Translations under genes and position numbers: made by a program | The notes under the pieces: model-generated | Database searches by the model: none | The model's input: only the letters and a program-made list of their open reading frames with translations | Told to the model about the DNA's origin: nothing | Shown here: piece by piece, positions 45,489 to 57,465 of the stretch | Position numbering within the stretch: position 1 is the first letter of the stretch | How the letters are laid out: every line of letters starts with the position of its first letter | Assembly: GCA_016800925.1 (NCBI GenBank) | Contig: JABCPU010000244.1 | Location: 38,963 to 102,962 of the forward strand | DNA from: Suillus spraguei | Taxonomy: Eukaryota > Basidiomycota > Agaricomycetes > Boletales > Suillaceae | Direction of reading: 5' to 3' | Length of the DNA: 64,000 nt

Positions 45489-48400
45489 AAAATACGTCGA
45501 CACTACCGCCGTTATCGATTCCGGCGCAGCAGGGACATTCATTTCTGAAGAGTTTGTAAAACTCCATCAGATCACACGACGAAAACTTGAAACACTGTTC
45601 CGAGTTACTACAGCAGACGGAACTCTTATCAAGGGAGGACCAATCACGCACTATTGTCTCCTAGTGGTGAAAATTGACGAACGAACCATGTATGGAAAGT
45701 TCAATATCACTAAACTTGGACGAAGGGATCAAATTCTTTTGGGAATCCCATGGTTACATGCTATGAACCCACATATAGATTGGGCTGCCGAAACACTTTC
45801 CCTCCCTAGAACAACGAAGTCTGATGAAATGAACTCGACCTAGACACAGACCGAAGAAGAACGGATTACCTCCGGCCTTTCATTGTCACCCCAAGAAATG
45901 GCAAAACTCACGACTTCCGAAGTCTCCCATTGCTTCTTCCATTGTCACCCCTGCCGAGTTCATAATCAATGATCCTTCCCCACAAGTAAAACTACCGCAG
46001 CATCCTCCATCACCTATTCCCCGTGTAGAGAAACGGAAGAACAAATTAGAACCAGAGTTTCGACTGTCACCATCGCAACCAGTTGAACAACGACCAATTG
46101 CAGAGCAACAACAGGGAAAGCGGAAATCCGATGATGACCTTGGAGGACGTGCTCATACTATTCCAAAGTTAACCAAATACTTTGTGCCACCCAAATTGCC
46201 CGCTCCTTCCATCGAAGAGATTCTTGATCAGGATGAACCAAAAACGTCCACAATACCTACTGAAGATGATGACCAATTCAACACGATGCAGGATGTTTGG
46301 CATGCACCGGAAGTACGCGAGATCTCCTCTTACAACTCGAAGACGGGGAGTTCCTTGTGGAGTATGACATCAACAGAGATACGATGAGGATTATTGATGA
46401 AGTATCCATGGATACCCTGCTCACACGAGATGGAACTTCTCGACTCGAACAACTTCCTAACCATTCCATAAACTCACTTCCTCCACCGAAGTATAGCAAT
46501 AAAGCACAGGAATTCGCCACAGATGAGAAGGAAAAGCAGAATAAATCCTTCGAAGAATTGGTCCCAGAATATTTGCATGATTTCGCGGACGTCTTTGCTA
46601 AGGACGGATTAAACAAATTACCTCCAGAACGACCTGGCATTGATCATCGGATCGATACTAAACCTGGTTTTATCCCTCGTACGTCCAAGGTTTATCCGCT
46701 ATCAGAAAAAGAACGTGCTGCCGTCAAAATGTTTATTGATGAAAATGTTGCAAAAGGTTTTATCTCTGAATTGAAGTCACCCCAAGCTAGTGGCTTCTTC
46801 TTTGTAGGAAAGAAGAGCGGAGAATTGCGTCCCTGTCAAGATTATCACTACATCAATGATTGGACAGTCAAAAATGCTTATCCACTCCCGCTTCCCATTT
46901 CCCTCGTTGCATGCCTTCATAATGCACAGTTCTTTATGAAAATGGATATTCGGTCCAGTTACAACAATATTCGCATTCATCCCGATGATCGTTGGAAAGC
47001 TGCTTTTACTACAGAATTCGGCCTATTCGAACCGAACGTCATGTTCTTTGGCCTCTGCAATTCTCTGGCAACTTTCCAAGCATATATGAATCGTACCTTC
47101 CAGCAAGAAATTAACAAAGGATGGATGGATATCTACATGGACGATATCTTGATTTTCTCCACAACTATGGCGGAACATCGTAAACAGACATGACGGGTTT
47201 TGATGAAAGTACAACAGGAACATTTATTTTTAAAACCGGAGAAATGCACCTTCGATGCAGAAGAAGTGGAATATCTCGGAATGATAATTCGGCCTGGACA
47301 AGTTGCCATGGATACCGCCAAAACCAAGGGAATTGCCAAATGGCCAATTCCGAAATCTGTAAAAGATGTTTGGTTGTTCCTCGGTTTTTGCAACTTCTAC
47401 CGAATGTTTATTTCCCACTACTCTGATATTTCCCGCCCTCTTATCGAATTGATGAAGAAAGATAAGACCTTTGATTGGTCAACTGAATGCATGGACACCT
47501 TTGAAGAACTAAAACGACGCTTCACATCCCAACCAGTACTCCGTAACCCCAATCCTTCCCGACAATTTGCTATTGCTACCAATGCTTCGCTCGTAGCAAC
47601 TGGTGGAGTTGTCTTACAGACCGATGAGAATGGCGTTTATCACCCTTGTGCATACCTCTCTCAGTCTTTGAATCCCGCAGAACGTAACTACCAAATCTTT
47701 GATCGGGAACTCCTCTCCGTAATCCGGGCATTAAACAAATGATGTCATTATCTAGAAGGAAACCAGCACCCCGTCTTGGTATTTACCGACCACAAGAATC
47801 TTCTATATTTCAGAAGTGCACAGAAGCTTACCCGTCGCCAGGCACGTTGGCAATTGATTTTGTCTATCTTCGACATCGAACTGCATCACGTTGCAGGTAC
47901 CAAATTGGCAGTGCCTGATGCACTATCTCGCCGGCCCGACTATAACTCTGGTAAAGACGATAACAAGGACCAGACTCTCCTCCCTGACACTCTATTCGTT
48001 CGTCTTATTGATACTGACCTACAGGATGTTTTGTCATCTTCTGATCCTCTGATGATCCCATCTTCAAAACAGCGTCTGACGCCCTTGAGGTGTGTCTTCC
48101 CCCTATGAAGTCAGCGCTCTCTGATGGAAGATTGAGGGAACGTCCTCTATTTTAAGAATCATGCCTATATCCCACCAACTCATCGCCCCGATATCTTAAA
48201 ACGGTATCATGATCATCCTACCGCGGGACATCCTGGTAGATTTAAAACTGAAGAACTTGTCAAACGAGAAGCCTGGTGGCCCACTATGGGTTCTTATATT
48301 CGGAAATACGTCGAGGGTTGCGCCCTTTGTCAGCAAATGAAAGCAGATACACATCCTGTCCGCCCTCCCCTCACCTGATTGCCTCGTCTGCGACTCGCCC

Positions 48401-49448
48401 TTTTCTCAGGTCTCCATTGATCTTATCACTGATCTTCCTGTCTCTAACGGCTTTGACAGTATCATGGTCATGGTAGACCATGGCCTTATGAAGGGGGTAA
48501 TTATTATCCCTTGTTTGAAAACCGTCACTTCTGAAGGCATTGCTAAACTCTTCTTAAAACACGTCTACCGCCAATTTGGACTCCATGACAAAGTCATCTC
48601 GGATCGAGGTCCACAATTCCTATCTCATTTCTCTAAAGAACTTGCCCGACTTCTTGACTATGTCATCGCCCCATCAACGGCTTATCACCCTCAGACTGAT
48701 GGCCAAACTGAGAGGCTCAATCAGGAACTAGAAACATACTTGCGCATCTATTGCTGCAATAACCCCGAAAATTGGGTGGAACATTTACCAATTGCCGAAT
48801 TCGTCCATAATCACCAAAAACACGACGCAAGGAATGCATCACCCTTTACTTAATGATGGGATATGAACCACGTGCTATCCCTCACCTGATCCCTGACTCA
48901 TCCATCCCGCAGTAGAAGATCGAGTACGATCCCTGCAAAAGATAAGAGAAGAAGCAATCGCTTGCCATAATATTGCAATGCAAAAAATGACCGAATGATC
49001 CCGAGGAGAGAAGTATACTCCATGGAAGATTGGAGATAAGGTATGGCTATCTGCCACTAATCTCCGACTTAAACTTCCGTCACGGAAACTTGCACCAAAA
49101 CGATACGGACCTTTCCTGATCATCGATGTCTTATCGCCCATCACATTTACGCTCAAACTCCCCCCGCAATGGAAAATTCACCCCACTTTCCATGCTTCCA
49201 TCTTATCATCCTATAGTGAAACAGATGTACATGGCCCAAACTTCCCCGAACCACCACCTGACATTATTGAAGAAGAAGAAGAATACGAAGTAGAAGCGAT
49301 CCTCTCCCATAAGGGAACTGGTAATCGCCGACGATATCTTGTTTCCTGGAAAGGATATTCATCGGGAGATAATGAATGGCTTCCGGAAAAGAATTTAGTG
49401 AACTCCACAAGAATCTTGACCGCTTATAAGAAACGACATGCCCTTTGA
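45489..49448 (+). pseudogene. gypsy element 1 pol with chromodomain
   Basis: The domains in order are: protease near 45520 (AVIDSGAAGTFIS); RT at about 46640-47160 (PASGFFFV-like, FMKMDIRSSYNNIRI, IYMDDILIFS); and RNase H at about 47560-47940. The integrase starts near 48200 with H2C2 (HPTAGHP, CALCQQM) and continues through a core with [26 protein letters not shown] and [13 protein letters not shown] chromodomain at about 49265-49445 ([20 protein letters not shown]) ends at TGA 49448. TGA stops at 47191 and 47740 and several frame changes break it. At 47740 element 2 has TGG, so this stop is a G-to-A change. Confidence 0.9.
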
Positions 49449-49478
49449 ATTCGAATCAGCCCCACAAAACGATCCAGC

Positions 49479-50943
49479 ATGACCTCCTCTGTAAACGCTT
49501 CTTTCCCCACCACCTATATACATCCTGTCGCCGAAGAAACTTACACTACCACTGATCACTATGCCGACCTCATCAGAAACATCGACGGAAATTCCTTCAT
49601 CGAAGCAGCCCTCCTTTGCCCTGGACACGCAACAGAGATTGAAAAGATCCTTACCGGCAAGGATGCGTTCATCACCATCCTCCTCACCAATATCATCCAC
49701 ACAGCTGCCCTTATTGAAACCATCTGCAATGACGTCCACGACGATGCTGTTCAACAACAAATCCTACATTGTCAGAAATGCATTTGCTCTTACAGGCTGC
49801 TTCTCCTTCCCTATTCTTTTAAGGCTGATGTTGAGATGGCTATTCACATCGTGGCCGAGCATCGAGCAGGTGTGGTGAGACCTCCCTCTCCGCAAAGAGA
49901 TCCACTCCCAATTCCTGCTCCTTCCATCCACGATTTGGGCACTCGTTCTAATATCGCTGCCCTCACTGGCTTACTTGCTGCTGTTCAGGAAGCCAACAAT
50001 ATGGCAGATGCTATCATCGGAGAGCTTGAAGGAGCAGCAGTTGACTCCAGAGAAGTGAGAGGATTGGTCGCTCGCTTAATTGATGCCATCCACCATTATG
50101 AAACACAACCAACACCATCGCCGATCAATACTACCGTCACGCTTGATGAGGACACAGAACCTCCTCATCTATTCACCGAATGCCGCACCATGCATGAAAA
50201 GGCGGTTATAAATAATGCATTACACGATGAGCTTGCTGAGATTATCGCGCTCAGAAATCGTGTAACTGAAGAACTACCTAACCAACCCATTGAAGTTGAC
50301 GCGCTTGGTCAACTTTTAAAGTGTTCTCAACTCTACCATCCCTGTCCTCGTAGAAGCCCTAGGACCCACAACTTCCTCAGACCCAGACGAACTGCTAGCT
50401 GCAGCCGTCATGACACCAGCACCCTCTGTTTACACTCTCGATGATCATCAAATTGACGACATCCGCTCTAGCAATGAGCGAGCCCTTAGATGTATTACTC
50501 GTAAATGAGGGAAGAAATGCGCACGCTCTACGAGTCCCCACCATTGTATTGTCACCCCAACCCCACTTCGACAAGTATGTTCTAATCCTGACGAAAACAT
50601 GAAATGCCGCGTTTGTGGACTACTCGGGCATCATCAGAAGAATTGCGCAGAATACCAGTGCGGGGTCTGTCGATACTGGTCGCCTACTCACTTATCCATT
50701 TACTGTCCTCAATGAGTCGGAACCCCTCCTTTCACTCTAACCTGGAAAGATGACGGGTTCTACGACACACTTCGTTCTTGGGAGAGACAGCTTGACGACG
50801 AACAAACTAGAGCAGCAGAAAGACGGGATTCGAAACGACGTGCTGGTATTGAAGAAGCTAAGTACATGATGGGTGGATCAGTCCTCGATGAAGATTACGA
50901 GTACAGCGACGATCTGATCTATTATTCTAATCAAAATGAGTAA
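49479..50943 (+). pseudogene. Extra third ORF of gypsy element 1, double zinc knuckle
   Basis: It begins 30 bp after pol. The first part (MTSSVNASFPTTYIHP to about 50310) is helical and has no match I know; the frame is lost near 50320. The end, 50599-50943, holds CRVCGLLGHHQKNC and a second Cys cluster CGVCRYWSPTHLSIYC, then an acidic tail (DEDYEYSDD). Element 2 carries the same ORF, so it is a family feature. A nucleic-acid-binding role is suggested only by the knuckles. Confidence 0.72.
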
Positions 50944-50975
50944 AGTCGGTGACTTTACATGTAAAACGGGGGTAA

Positions 50976-51448
50976 TGTTACAGTCGTACGTACCCCTATT
51001 CATTTTCTTGTCTCCTTTACTTTGTATATTACATAACAAGACTCCGACTCATATGCTCAATGCATCTGTACTATAGTTGCCTTCCTTCTTTGGATACGTA
51101 CTAACATTCTCACACTTCTCTTGGTCCGTGCACGCATATTGGCTTATTTAAGCATGTTGTATTATGCTTGTATACTTTACTTTAATCTTACTGGGTTTTA
51201 CCTGGAATATCCTTCGCTTAGGTCTCCAACCTAAGTCGTCTTGAATTGTCTCTAAGTCTAAGCACTCCTTAGCCTTAGTCTCTATTCTCATAGAACCTCT
51301 TAGACCTGTCTTTGAGGCAGAACTCTCGATCGTACTCAGAACGCATTCCTTGTATGTTTACCTTGTCCTCTCTGGACATCATAGAACTTCCCAGCAGACC
51401 GTCTGTGTCTTTTCACTGTCGCTGGTGACGCCACCCCAGTTCGTAACA
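50976..51448 (+). repeat. 3' LTR of gypsy element 1
   Basis: TGTTACAGTCGTACG to CAGTTCGTAACA; 473 bp, directly after the polypurine tract. Confidence 0.93.
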
Positions 51449-51656
51449 CACCCACTCAGAAAATTGTCCAGCCCACACCAGCATTACCTCCAGATCCGAA
51501 AACTCCACCCCAGATTTCACAGCAACTTCCTGCACCTGTCACCCCATGAGTTACCAGAGTCTGACCACCTGCAGGATATTACCATGCCCTTCATGAAGGT
51601 GGAAACACTGCAAGTTCCATAATAGAAGCTGCATATGCCATGATTGAGCGATCTGG
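51449..51656 (+). pseudogene. copia linker region between integrase and RT
   Basis: The Pro-rich sequence TQKIVQPTPALPPDPKTPPQ continues in frame from 43933 and runs to AYAMIERSG at the next insertion. A second copia piece, 53576-53674, continues DDEKDLHKST and EPMLKEALNGLNGPQ in frame. Confidence 0.75.
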
Positions 51657-53575
51657 TGTAAAGATACAACCTAACCTGGGCTGTAGATAAACTACCTCCT
51701 AAGTTAGTATGTGTGGTCTTGCGCTCCATCTAGTCTGCTTCACTTGCAAAACAAGAGTGTTTGACCCTAAAGGGGGATGCCTGTGAGTATGGTCAAGTTC
51801 GAGTCAAACCAATGTGCGAATATAGCATCATAGTCAGCGGTGAGTTGCTGCAGTCAGTGGTGATGCCGCTGGAACTAGCGTCATTGGTAGTGGTACTAGC
51901 GTCGTAGAGATAAAGCCTGTAGATGTAGCGTCGAGTGAGTGATAACAAGCGATAAAGTCAGCAGTAGTGGTAAGGTGCGAGCGGTGCAAAGAAACTGTAA
52001 AGAAGTCCGTGGTACTCTCAGTGGTAGTGTAGCGGTGAGTGTGAAGTTCAGTTCAAACAAAGGTCAAGAATCCAACAGTGTGCCAGTGGTAACGGTGAAC
52101 GAGCGTAATCAATTAATGAGCGATAAGGAACTTCAAAGACTAAGTCTACTACTGGGTAGATCCAGAGCTAGACACTAATCCTGACCTATAGTATGGTAGA
52201 AATAAGGTACTATATCATGCGGGGTACGTGGTGCTTATATCCTAAATCATATGTACTCAGAATGTGTTAGGTGAAATCAGTAGCACTCAAGTACAGTAAC
52301 CACCATGTTGTAAATGTAGTGCAAGGCAGCTGTGGCGTGGGGCAACATGTAATAAGGCTTGCTGTTGAAATGAAGAAACTAGCGCTGGCCTAAGTAAAAG
52401 CGCAGCAATAATCCTACTGAAGGTGTGAGTGAGATATTCGACCCAAGAGGACTGCAATAGAAGCAATTCCTTCTAAGTTAGTGTGAAGGAAACAAGGAAG
52501 TACTAATAAGGCAATGAGGAATCTGACTTCCAAGGTTAGCGGCGGTAATGGTATATCAGCGGTACTAGCGCGATGTCAGCGGTACACGCACAGTAAGGAT
52601 AGCTGCAACGGTTAGCTAGCAAGAGCAAGAATGAAGTTACTTGAGTGAGAAAAAATGTTATTACTACCGGCGGTGCGGTAGCGGTAGCGGCAACTCCGTA
52701 TGAGTGAGAATGCAGATGAGAGAGAAAGCAACCCAGCGAGATCACTGGCCACAGTCCAGTTACGAGTAGCGAAGTCAAAAGTCGCGTGGTACTTCTAGCA
52801 GTAAATTTACTGGTGGTTAAATCCAAGAGCGATGTTTGAATGGAGGAGAGTTCAAAAGCAAATGGATTATGACTAGCAAGCGTTTCAGATACTAAGTCCA
52901 AGTGAAGGGATGTAATGGGAAGTAAAAGTAATGGTATGTATGTTGAGTCCTTTTAACATATGTGAGCGTGTACGAGATAATTATGCAAGTCCAGTAGCGA
53001 GAAGGAAAATAAACAGGGTATTTAATAAAGAGGCACACAGCATGCAGCAGCCCCTTGAGATGTAAGGTAAATCCTGCCGTAGATTTAGTAATGGTGGAAG
53101 TGAGGTAACTACGCACCAATGGATTCTAGACGGGATTGGACGGGACATGAGGGCATCGGCGCAAGGATCCAGTAAGGGTTCACGGGAGAAGAATGGTTCC
53201 ACCTTAGCAGAGCGAAAAGGCTATTTCCTCGCTATAAGGAAATTCTTTGGTTGCCACTGCAGACGGTAATGAGACGCTTGTCGAAAACGGCATTTTGATG
53301 GTCAGCATGACTTTTCTCGCTACACCGTGGAATCAGTGATAACGAACATAAAACAAGCTATGCACCAAATGGAGGTATGCAGATGAAGCAAGGACATGGA
53401 AGGACATCAGTACATGGAACGTGGTGTGGCAATCGGTACAGTGTGCGGTAAGCATGAGATGCCGCTGGCATGTGCTAAAGGGGTAAGATGGCCATGGACA
53501 AGTGGTAACTCCTATAGACGTGAGACGAGTGCTAAAAGGTAGGGTTTCAAGGCCAGCGCCAATATGTTCGTTACA
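51657..53575 (-). repeat. Solo LTR of the W/X family, itself interrupted
   Basis: It is TGTAAAGATACAACC to TTCGTTACA, minus orientation, with a perfect 4-bp duplication CTGG (51653-51656 and 53576-53579). Removing the nested LTR at 52366-53324 leaves about 955 bp, the family length. Confidence 0.88.
52366..53324 (+). repeat. Nested solo LTR, related divergent family
   Basis: It is TGAAATGAAGAAACTAGCG to TCTCGCTACA, 959 bp. Flanks are CTGT (52362-52365) and CCGT (53325-53328), a probable 4-bp duplication with one transition. Its start resembles the start of the W/X LTR (both have GCGCTGG after about 20 bp). It is also rich in GCGGTA motifs, like the odd part of the W 5' LTR. Confidence 0.75.
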
Positions 53576-53674
53576 CTGGAGATGATGAAAAAGACCTACA
53601 CAAAAGCACACAAGCTGCCACACTTCTGGAACCGATGCTGAAGGAAGCATTGAATGGTCTGAATGGTCCACAAT

Positions 53675-55199
53675 TGTCATATACCATACTTCTAATCCCA
53701 GATCCGATTGATTCTATTTCTGTCTGTTCCACAGTTCCTGTCCAGATCATTCATCCAAATGTGCTCACTTCTCGCACTCTATCTCCCTTGTGTATATCTG
53801 CGTCTATCTCCTTTCGTCGCTCATCCTGTTTCCAGTATTCTGGCTGTGTATAATTCCTTCCTGTGTCACTGATCCGTTACCTGTGTTTCATTTCCGATTC
53901 GTGCTTACTGATCTGCTGCACATTAACTAATAGACTTCTGTTACACTTCATACATAGCCCTCGGTCCCGGACTTGTTAATTATCTGTATTAGATACTTAC
54001 AGTATATAAAACACTTGTAGAGCTCCGTAGAACTGTTAAGACTGTACTCAAGGGTAGAGAGATCCGAAGGGCTTTGGCCTCAGTTCATACACTGTGCCCC
54101 TTTCTCGAGTAATGCCCCTTATTTCAGGGAGGAGTTATTCGTCCGAAGACCCGGGAGGAGTTGCGTGACGGATCTGGGTGTCCGAAGGTGTTGGATATGA
54201 TACGTCCGAAGGTTATTCGGAATGTAAGGAGAGGGCAGAGATTAAGGCTAGTTTCGGAATGAGTTCCTAACTAGAAACTAACGGAGATGGACTATCCGAA
54301 GATAGAGTCGGAGGTATAGACTATAGGAATCAATCCTAAGTCTCGGAAGGTGACTTAAAGCGGAGAGTGGCTTAAGTCCGGAGAAGGCAGAATGAGTAGA
54401 ATCTAAGATGATATTCGAACTAAGGTTCTACGGAGATCTACAAGTGGTTTATATACTGTAAGTATCTAAGACGGATAATCAGCAAGTCCGGGACCGAGGG
54501 CTATGTACGAAGCGTAGCGGAAGTCTATTAGTTAATGCACAGCGGATCAGTAAGCATGAATCGGAAATGAACACAGGAAACGGATCAGTAACACAGGATG
54601 GAAATATAAACAGCCGGAGTACCGGTAGCAGGAGAAATGACGAAAGGAGATAGACGCAGATGTACACAAGGGAGTTAAGGTGCGAGAAGTGAGTACATTC
54701 GGATGGGTGGTCCGGACAAGATCTGTGGACCGGACGGATATGGAAACAATCGGATCTGGACGGATATGGTCGGATCTGAGATTAGAAGTATGGTATATGA
54801 CAAGAACCTTAGTTCAAATATCATCTTAGATTCTGCTCATTCTGTTTCCTCCGGACTTGAAATACTTTCCGCTCTAAGTCATCTTCCGAGACTTAGGATT
54901 GATTACTTTAGTCTATATCTCCAACTCTATCTTTGGATAGTCTATCTCTGTCAGTTTCTAGTTAGGAACCCATTCCGAAGCTAGCCTTAATCCTCGTTCC
55001 ATCCCTATACTCCAGATAACCTTCGGACATACCATATCTGATACCTTCGGACGTCCGGATCCGCCATGCAACTCCTTCCGGATCTTCGGACATATATCTC
55101 CTCTCTGAAATAAGGGGCATTACTCGGACAAGGGGCACAGTGCACGAACTGAGGCCAAAGCCCTTCAAATCTTTCACCCCTTGAGTACGGTCTTAACAA
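53675..55199 (+). repeat. Solo LTR, fourth family, interrupted by its own kind
   Basis: TGTCATATACC to CGGTCTTAACA, in two parts around the nested copy 54034-54802. The outer flanks (ACAAT and ACCAC) do not match. The copia sequence on either side lacks roughly 100 codons, so a deletion happened with or after insertion. Confidence 0.82.
54034..54802 (-). repeat. Nested inverted LTR of the same family
   Basis: TGTTAAGACTGTACTC to GGTATATGACA, 769 bp, flanked by the perfect 5-bp duplication AGAAC (54029-54033 and 54803-54807). The uninterrupted copy at 36548-37292 shows the empty site (GTAGAACCTTAA). Confidence 0.9.
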
Positions 55200-55445
55200 C
55201 CACCATCCACACAGTACTTTCCATTGCTGCACATAGAGATTGGGAAATCCATCAGATCGACATCAAATGTGTCTACCTTAACGCAGAATTAAAGGACACC
55301 ATCTATATGTGACCTCCACCCAGATATCTATCTCCAGAAGATGAAGGAAAAGTCCTCCTCCTATTATGGAGCCTTTATGGTCTCAAACAGGCCAGATTTG
55401 AATGGTCCGAGGAGCTAGAAAAGTTTCTTCTTGATGCCAGATTTA
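55200..55445 (+). pseudogene. copia reverse transcriptase fragment
   Basis: Reads TIHTVLSIAAHRDWEIHQID, IKCVYLNAELKDTIYM, a stop, then LSPEDEGKVLLLLWSLYGL and KQARFEWSEELEKFLLDARF. This is the N-terminal half of a Ty1/copia RT. It is cut off by the LTR of gypsy element 2 before the YVDD motif. Confidence 0.9.
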
Positions 55446-55918
55446 TGTTACGAACTGGGGTGGCGTCACCAGCGACAGTGAAAAGACACAGGCGGTCTGC
55501 TGGGAGTTCTTACAATGTTCAAAAGAGAACAAGGTGAAAGTACAAGGAACACGTTCCGAGTACGATCAAGGGTTCAGCCTCAAAGACAAGTCTAAGAGGT
55601 ATCCGCGAGAATAGAGACTAAGGCTAAGGAGTGCTTAGACTTAGAGACGATTCAAGACGACTTAGGTTGGAGACCTAAGCGAAGGAGATTCCAGGTGAAA
55701 CCCAGTAAGATTAAAGTAGGGAATCTACTACAAGTACACTGTGCTTAAATAGGCCAATATGTGCGCACAGACCAGATAACCGTGAGAATGTAAATGCGTA
55801 TCCTAAATAAGGAAGGCATGTATCGTACAGATGCGTTGAGCATATGAGTCAGAGTCTCGTTATGTAATATACAAGGTAAATGAATAGAAAATGAATAGGG
55901 GTACGTACGATTGTAACA
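55446..55918 (-). repeat. 3' LTR of gypsy element 2
   Basis: TGTTACGAACTGGGG to CGATTGTAACA on the plus strand; 473 bp. Confidence 0.9.
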
Positions 55919-55951
55919 TTACCCCCGTATTATACTGAAAGTCACCGGCTT

Positions 55952-57410
55952 TCAATCACTTTGGTTCGCATAGTAGACTGGATCGTCACTCCATTCGTAG
56001 TCTTCATCAGCAAAAGATCCACTCATCATGTACTTAGCTTCCTCCAAGCCAGCGCGTCGTTTAGAGTCCCTTCTTTTCTCTGCTTGAATGCGTTCATCGT
56101 CAAGCTGCTTTTCCCAAGCACGAAGTGCGTCATAGAATCCCTCATCTTTCCAAGTTAACTCAAAGGGAGGAGGCCCAACTCGGTTAGGGCAGTAGAGGGA
56201 CAAATGAGTCGGCGACCAATATCTGCAAACCTTGCACTGATATTCCGCACAATTCTTTTGACGATGTCCTAGTAATCCACAGACGCGGCATTTCATGTTC
56301 TCGTCAGGGTTAGAATGGGCTTTGCGTAGGGGAGACGGAGAAATGGTGGGCGTAGGACTGGTGGATCTGGCGCGTTTCTTTCCCTTCCTCTTCGTCATAC
56401 GTTTTAAGGCAAGGGTGTTCTGCCGCTTAAGTTGCGCCTGTTGAGCGGAGGACAAAGTGTATGCTGACATGGGGAGATCCGGGGTGACGTCGCGTTCAGC
56501 GATCGTAAGAAGTTCGGCGGAGGAAGAAGGGAGGTGATACCAAAGTCTTTCACTAGGACTGGTGAGATGGGTCCATAGGACCGAATGATGATGGAATGGA
56601 CATAGGAGGATGTATATGAAGGTCACGGAGTCGAGGACCGAGCGTTACCAACTCAGTGGCAGGGATACCTAGTAGTTTAGCGGCCTCGCACTGTTCTGTT
56701 GTGCAAGGTTCGTACAACCAGTCAGGGCAGTCTAAGGTTATTGTCGACGAGGTTGGCTGTTCAATAGGAGACGGTGTTCGAGGGGATGCGAGGTCGGACT
56801 GTGTTTGCTGCAAATCAGTGATAGCTTCCTCGACTAGGTTTCTTGCTGCTCTGGTTTCAGCGACTGACTGCTGAATGGTATCGACAACTGTGTTGGTGAG
56901 TTGCCCAATTTCTTGCACAGCAGTGTATAAGCCAGCAAAGGCATCAAGATTAGAATAGATACGCGAAGGAGCGGGTGCTGGAACAGGAAGTGGCGTATCT
57001 CTTTGCGGAGAGGGAGGTCGAGCAACGCCTGCTCAATGTTCGGCAATGATGTGAATAGCTTCTTCAACATCATTCTTAAAGGAATCGGGAAGCAGCAACA
57101 TAGCGTAAGCACGAATGCGTTTTTGAAGATGAAGGAAGCGGTGACGGAGGGTAATTTCCGTTGTTTCTTTGGCAGTGGCTTCAATGAGGGCTGCAATACG
57201 AATGATGTTGACGATGAGGAGAGCAGGGAAGGCGCCTCTTTCAGTGAGGATTCTTTCGATTTCGAGGGCATGTCCCTCGCAGAGAATGGCGGCTTTGATG
57301 TAAGAGGAATTATCAATTTCAGCAGTGAGGGTTCCGTATCGTTCAGTTTTGGAATTGGAGTCATTGGTGGCAGCGACGACGGGTGTGATGTAAGCAGTGG
57401 GGAAAGACAT
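55952..57410 (-). pseudogene. Extra third ORF of gypsy element 2
   Basis: It starts MSFPTAYITPVVAA at 57410, 56 bp after pol ends at 57466. The order matches element 1: helical N-terminal part (EGHALEIERILTERGAF), a Pro/Ser-rich middle, then a basic segment (RMTKRKGKKRARS). It closes with the double knuckle CRVCGLLGHRQKNC and CKVCRYWSPTHLSLYC and an acidic end (DEDYEWSDD). Three open stretches (57494-57033, 56918-56553, 56626-55952) are in different frames, so it is broken. The C-terminal 224-codon stretch is uninterrupted and is the best copy of the knuckle part. Confidence 0.75.
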
Positions 57411-57465
57411 TTCGAAGAAGTAGTTAATCAGGTGCTTGACGCGAGTTGATTTGACTGGGGAATGA

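Larger units (their letters stand above)
43934..51448 (+). mobile_element. Ty3/gypsy chromodomain element 1
   Basis: A 7.5-kb element with two 473-bp LTRs and a perfect target duplication CACCC (43929-43933 and 51449-51453). The gene order is Gag, protease, RT, RNase H, integrase, chromodomain, then an extra ORF and a polypurine tract (AAAACGGGGG). Counted by eye, the LTRs differ at about 15 of 473 positions. Stops in pol make it inactive. The bases after the 5' LTR (AAAGATTAAAGTCC) do not look like a tRNA primer site. Confidence 0.93.
27553..55445 (+). mobile_element. Decayed Ty1/copia element split by nested insertions
   Basis: The coding pieces in order are 28079-28231, 28711-29785, 30742-31818, 43886-43933, 51449-51656, 53576-53674 and 55200-55445. 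When the inserted elements and target duplications are set aside, reading frames continue across most joints; for example, the joint at W gives GLEHPEHPEEAPDNPPP. Order is Gag, protease, integrase, linker, RT, as in Ty1/copia. Scattered stops and a missing segment before the RT show it is dead. RNase H and the 3' LTR are not seen. The span is broken in the RT by the gypsy element that starts at 55446. Confidence 0.82.
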
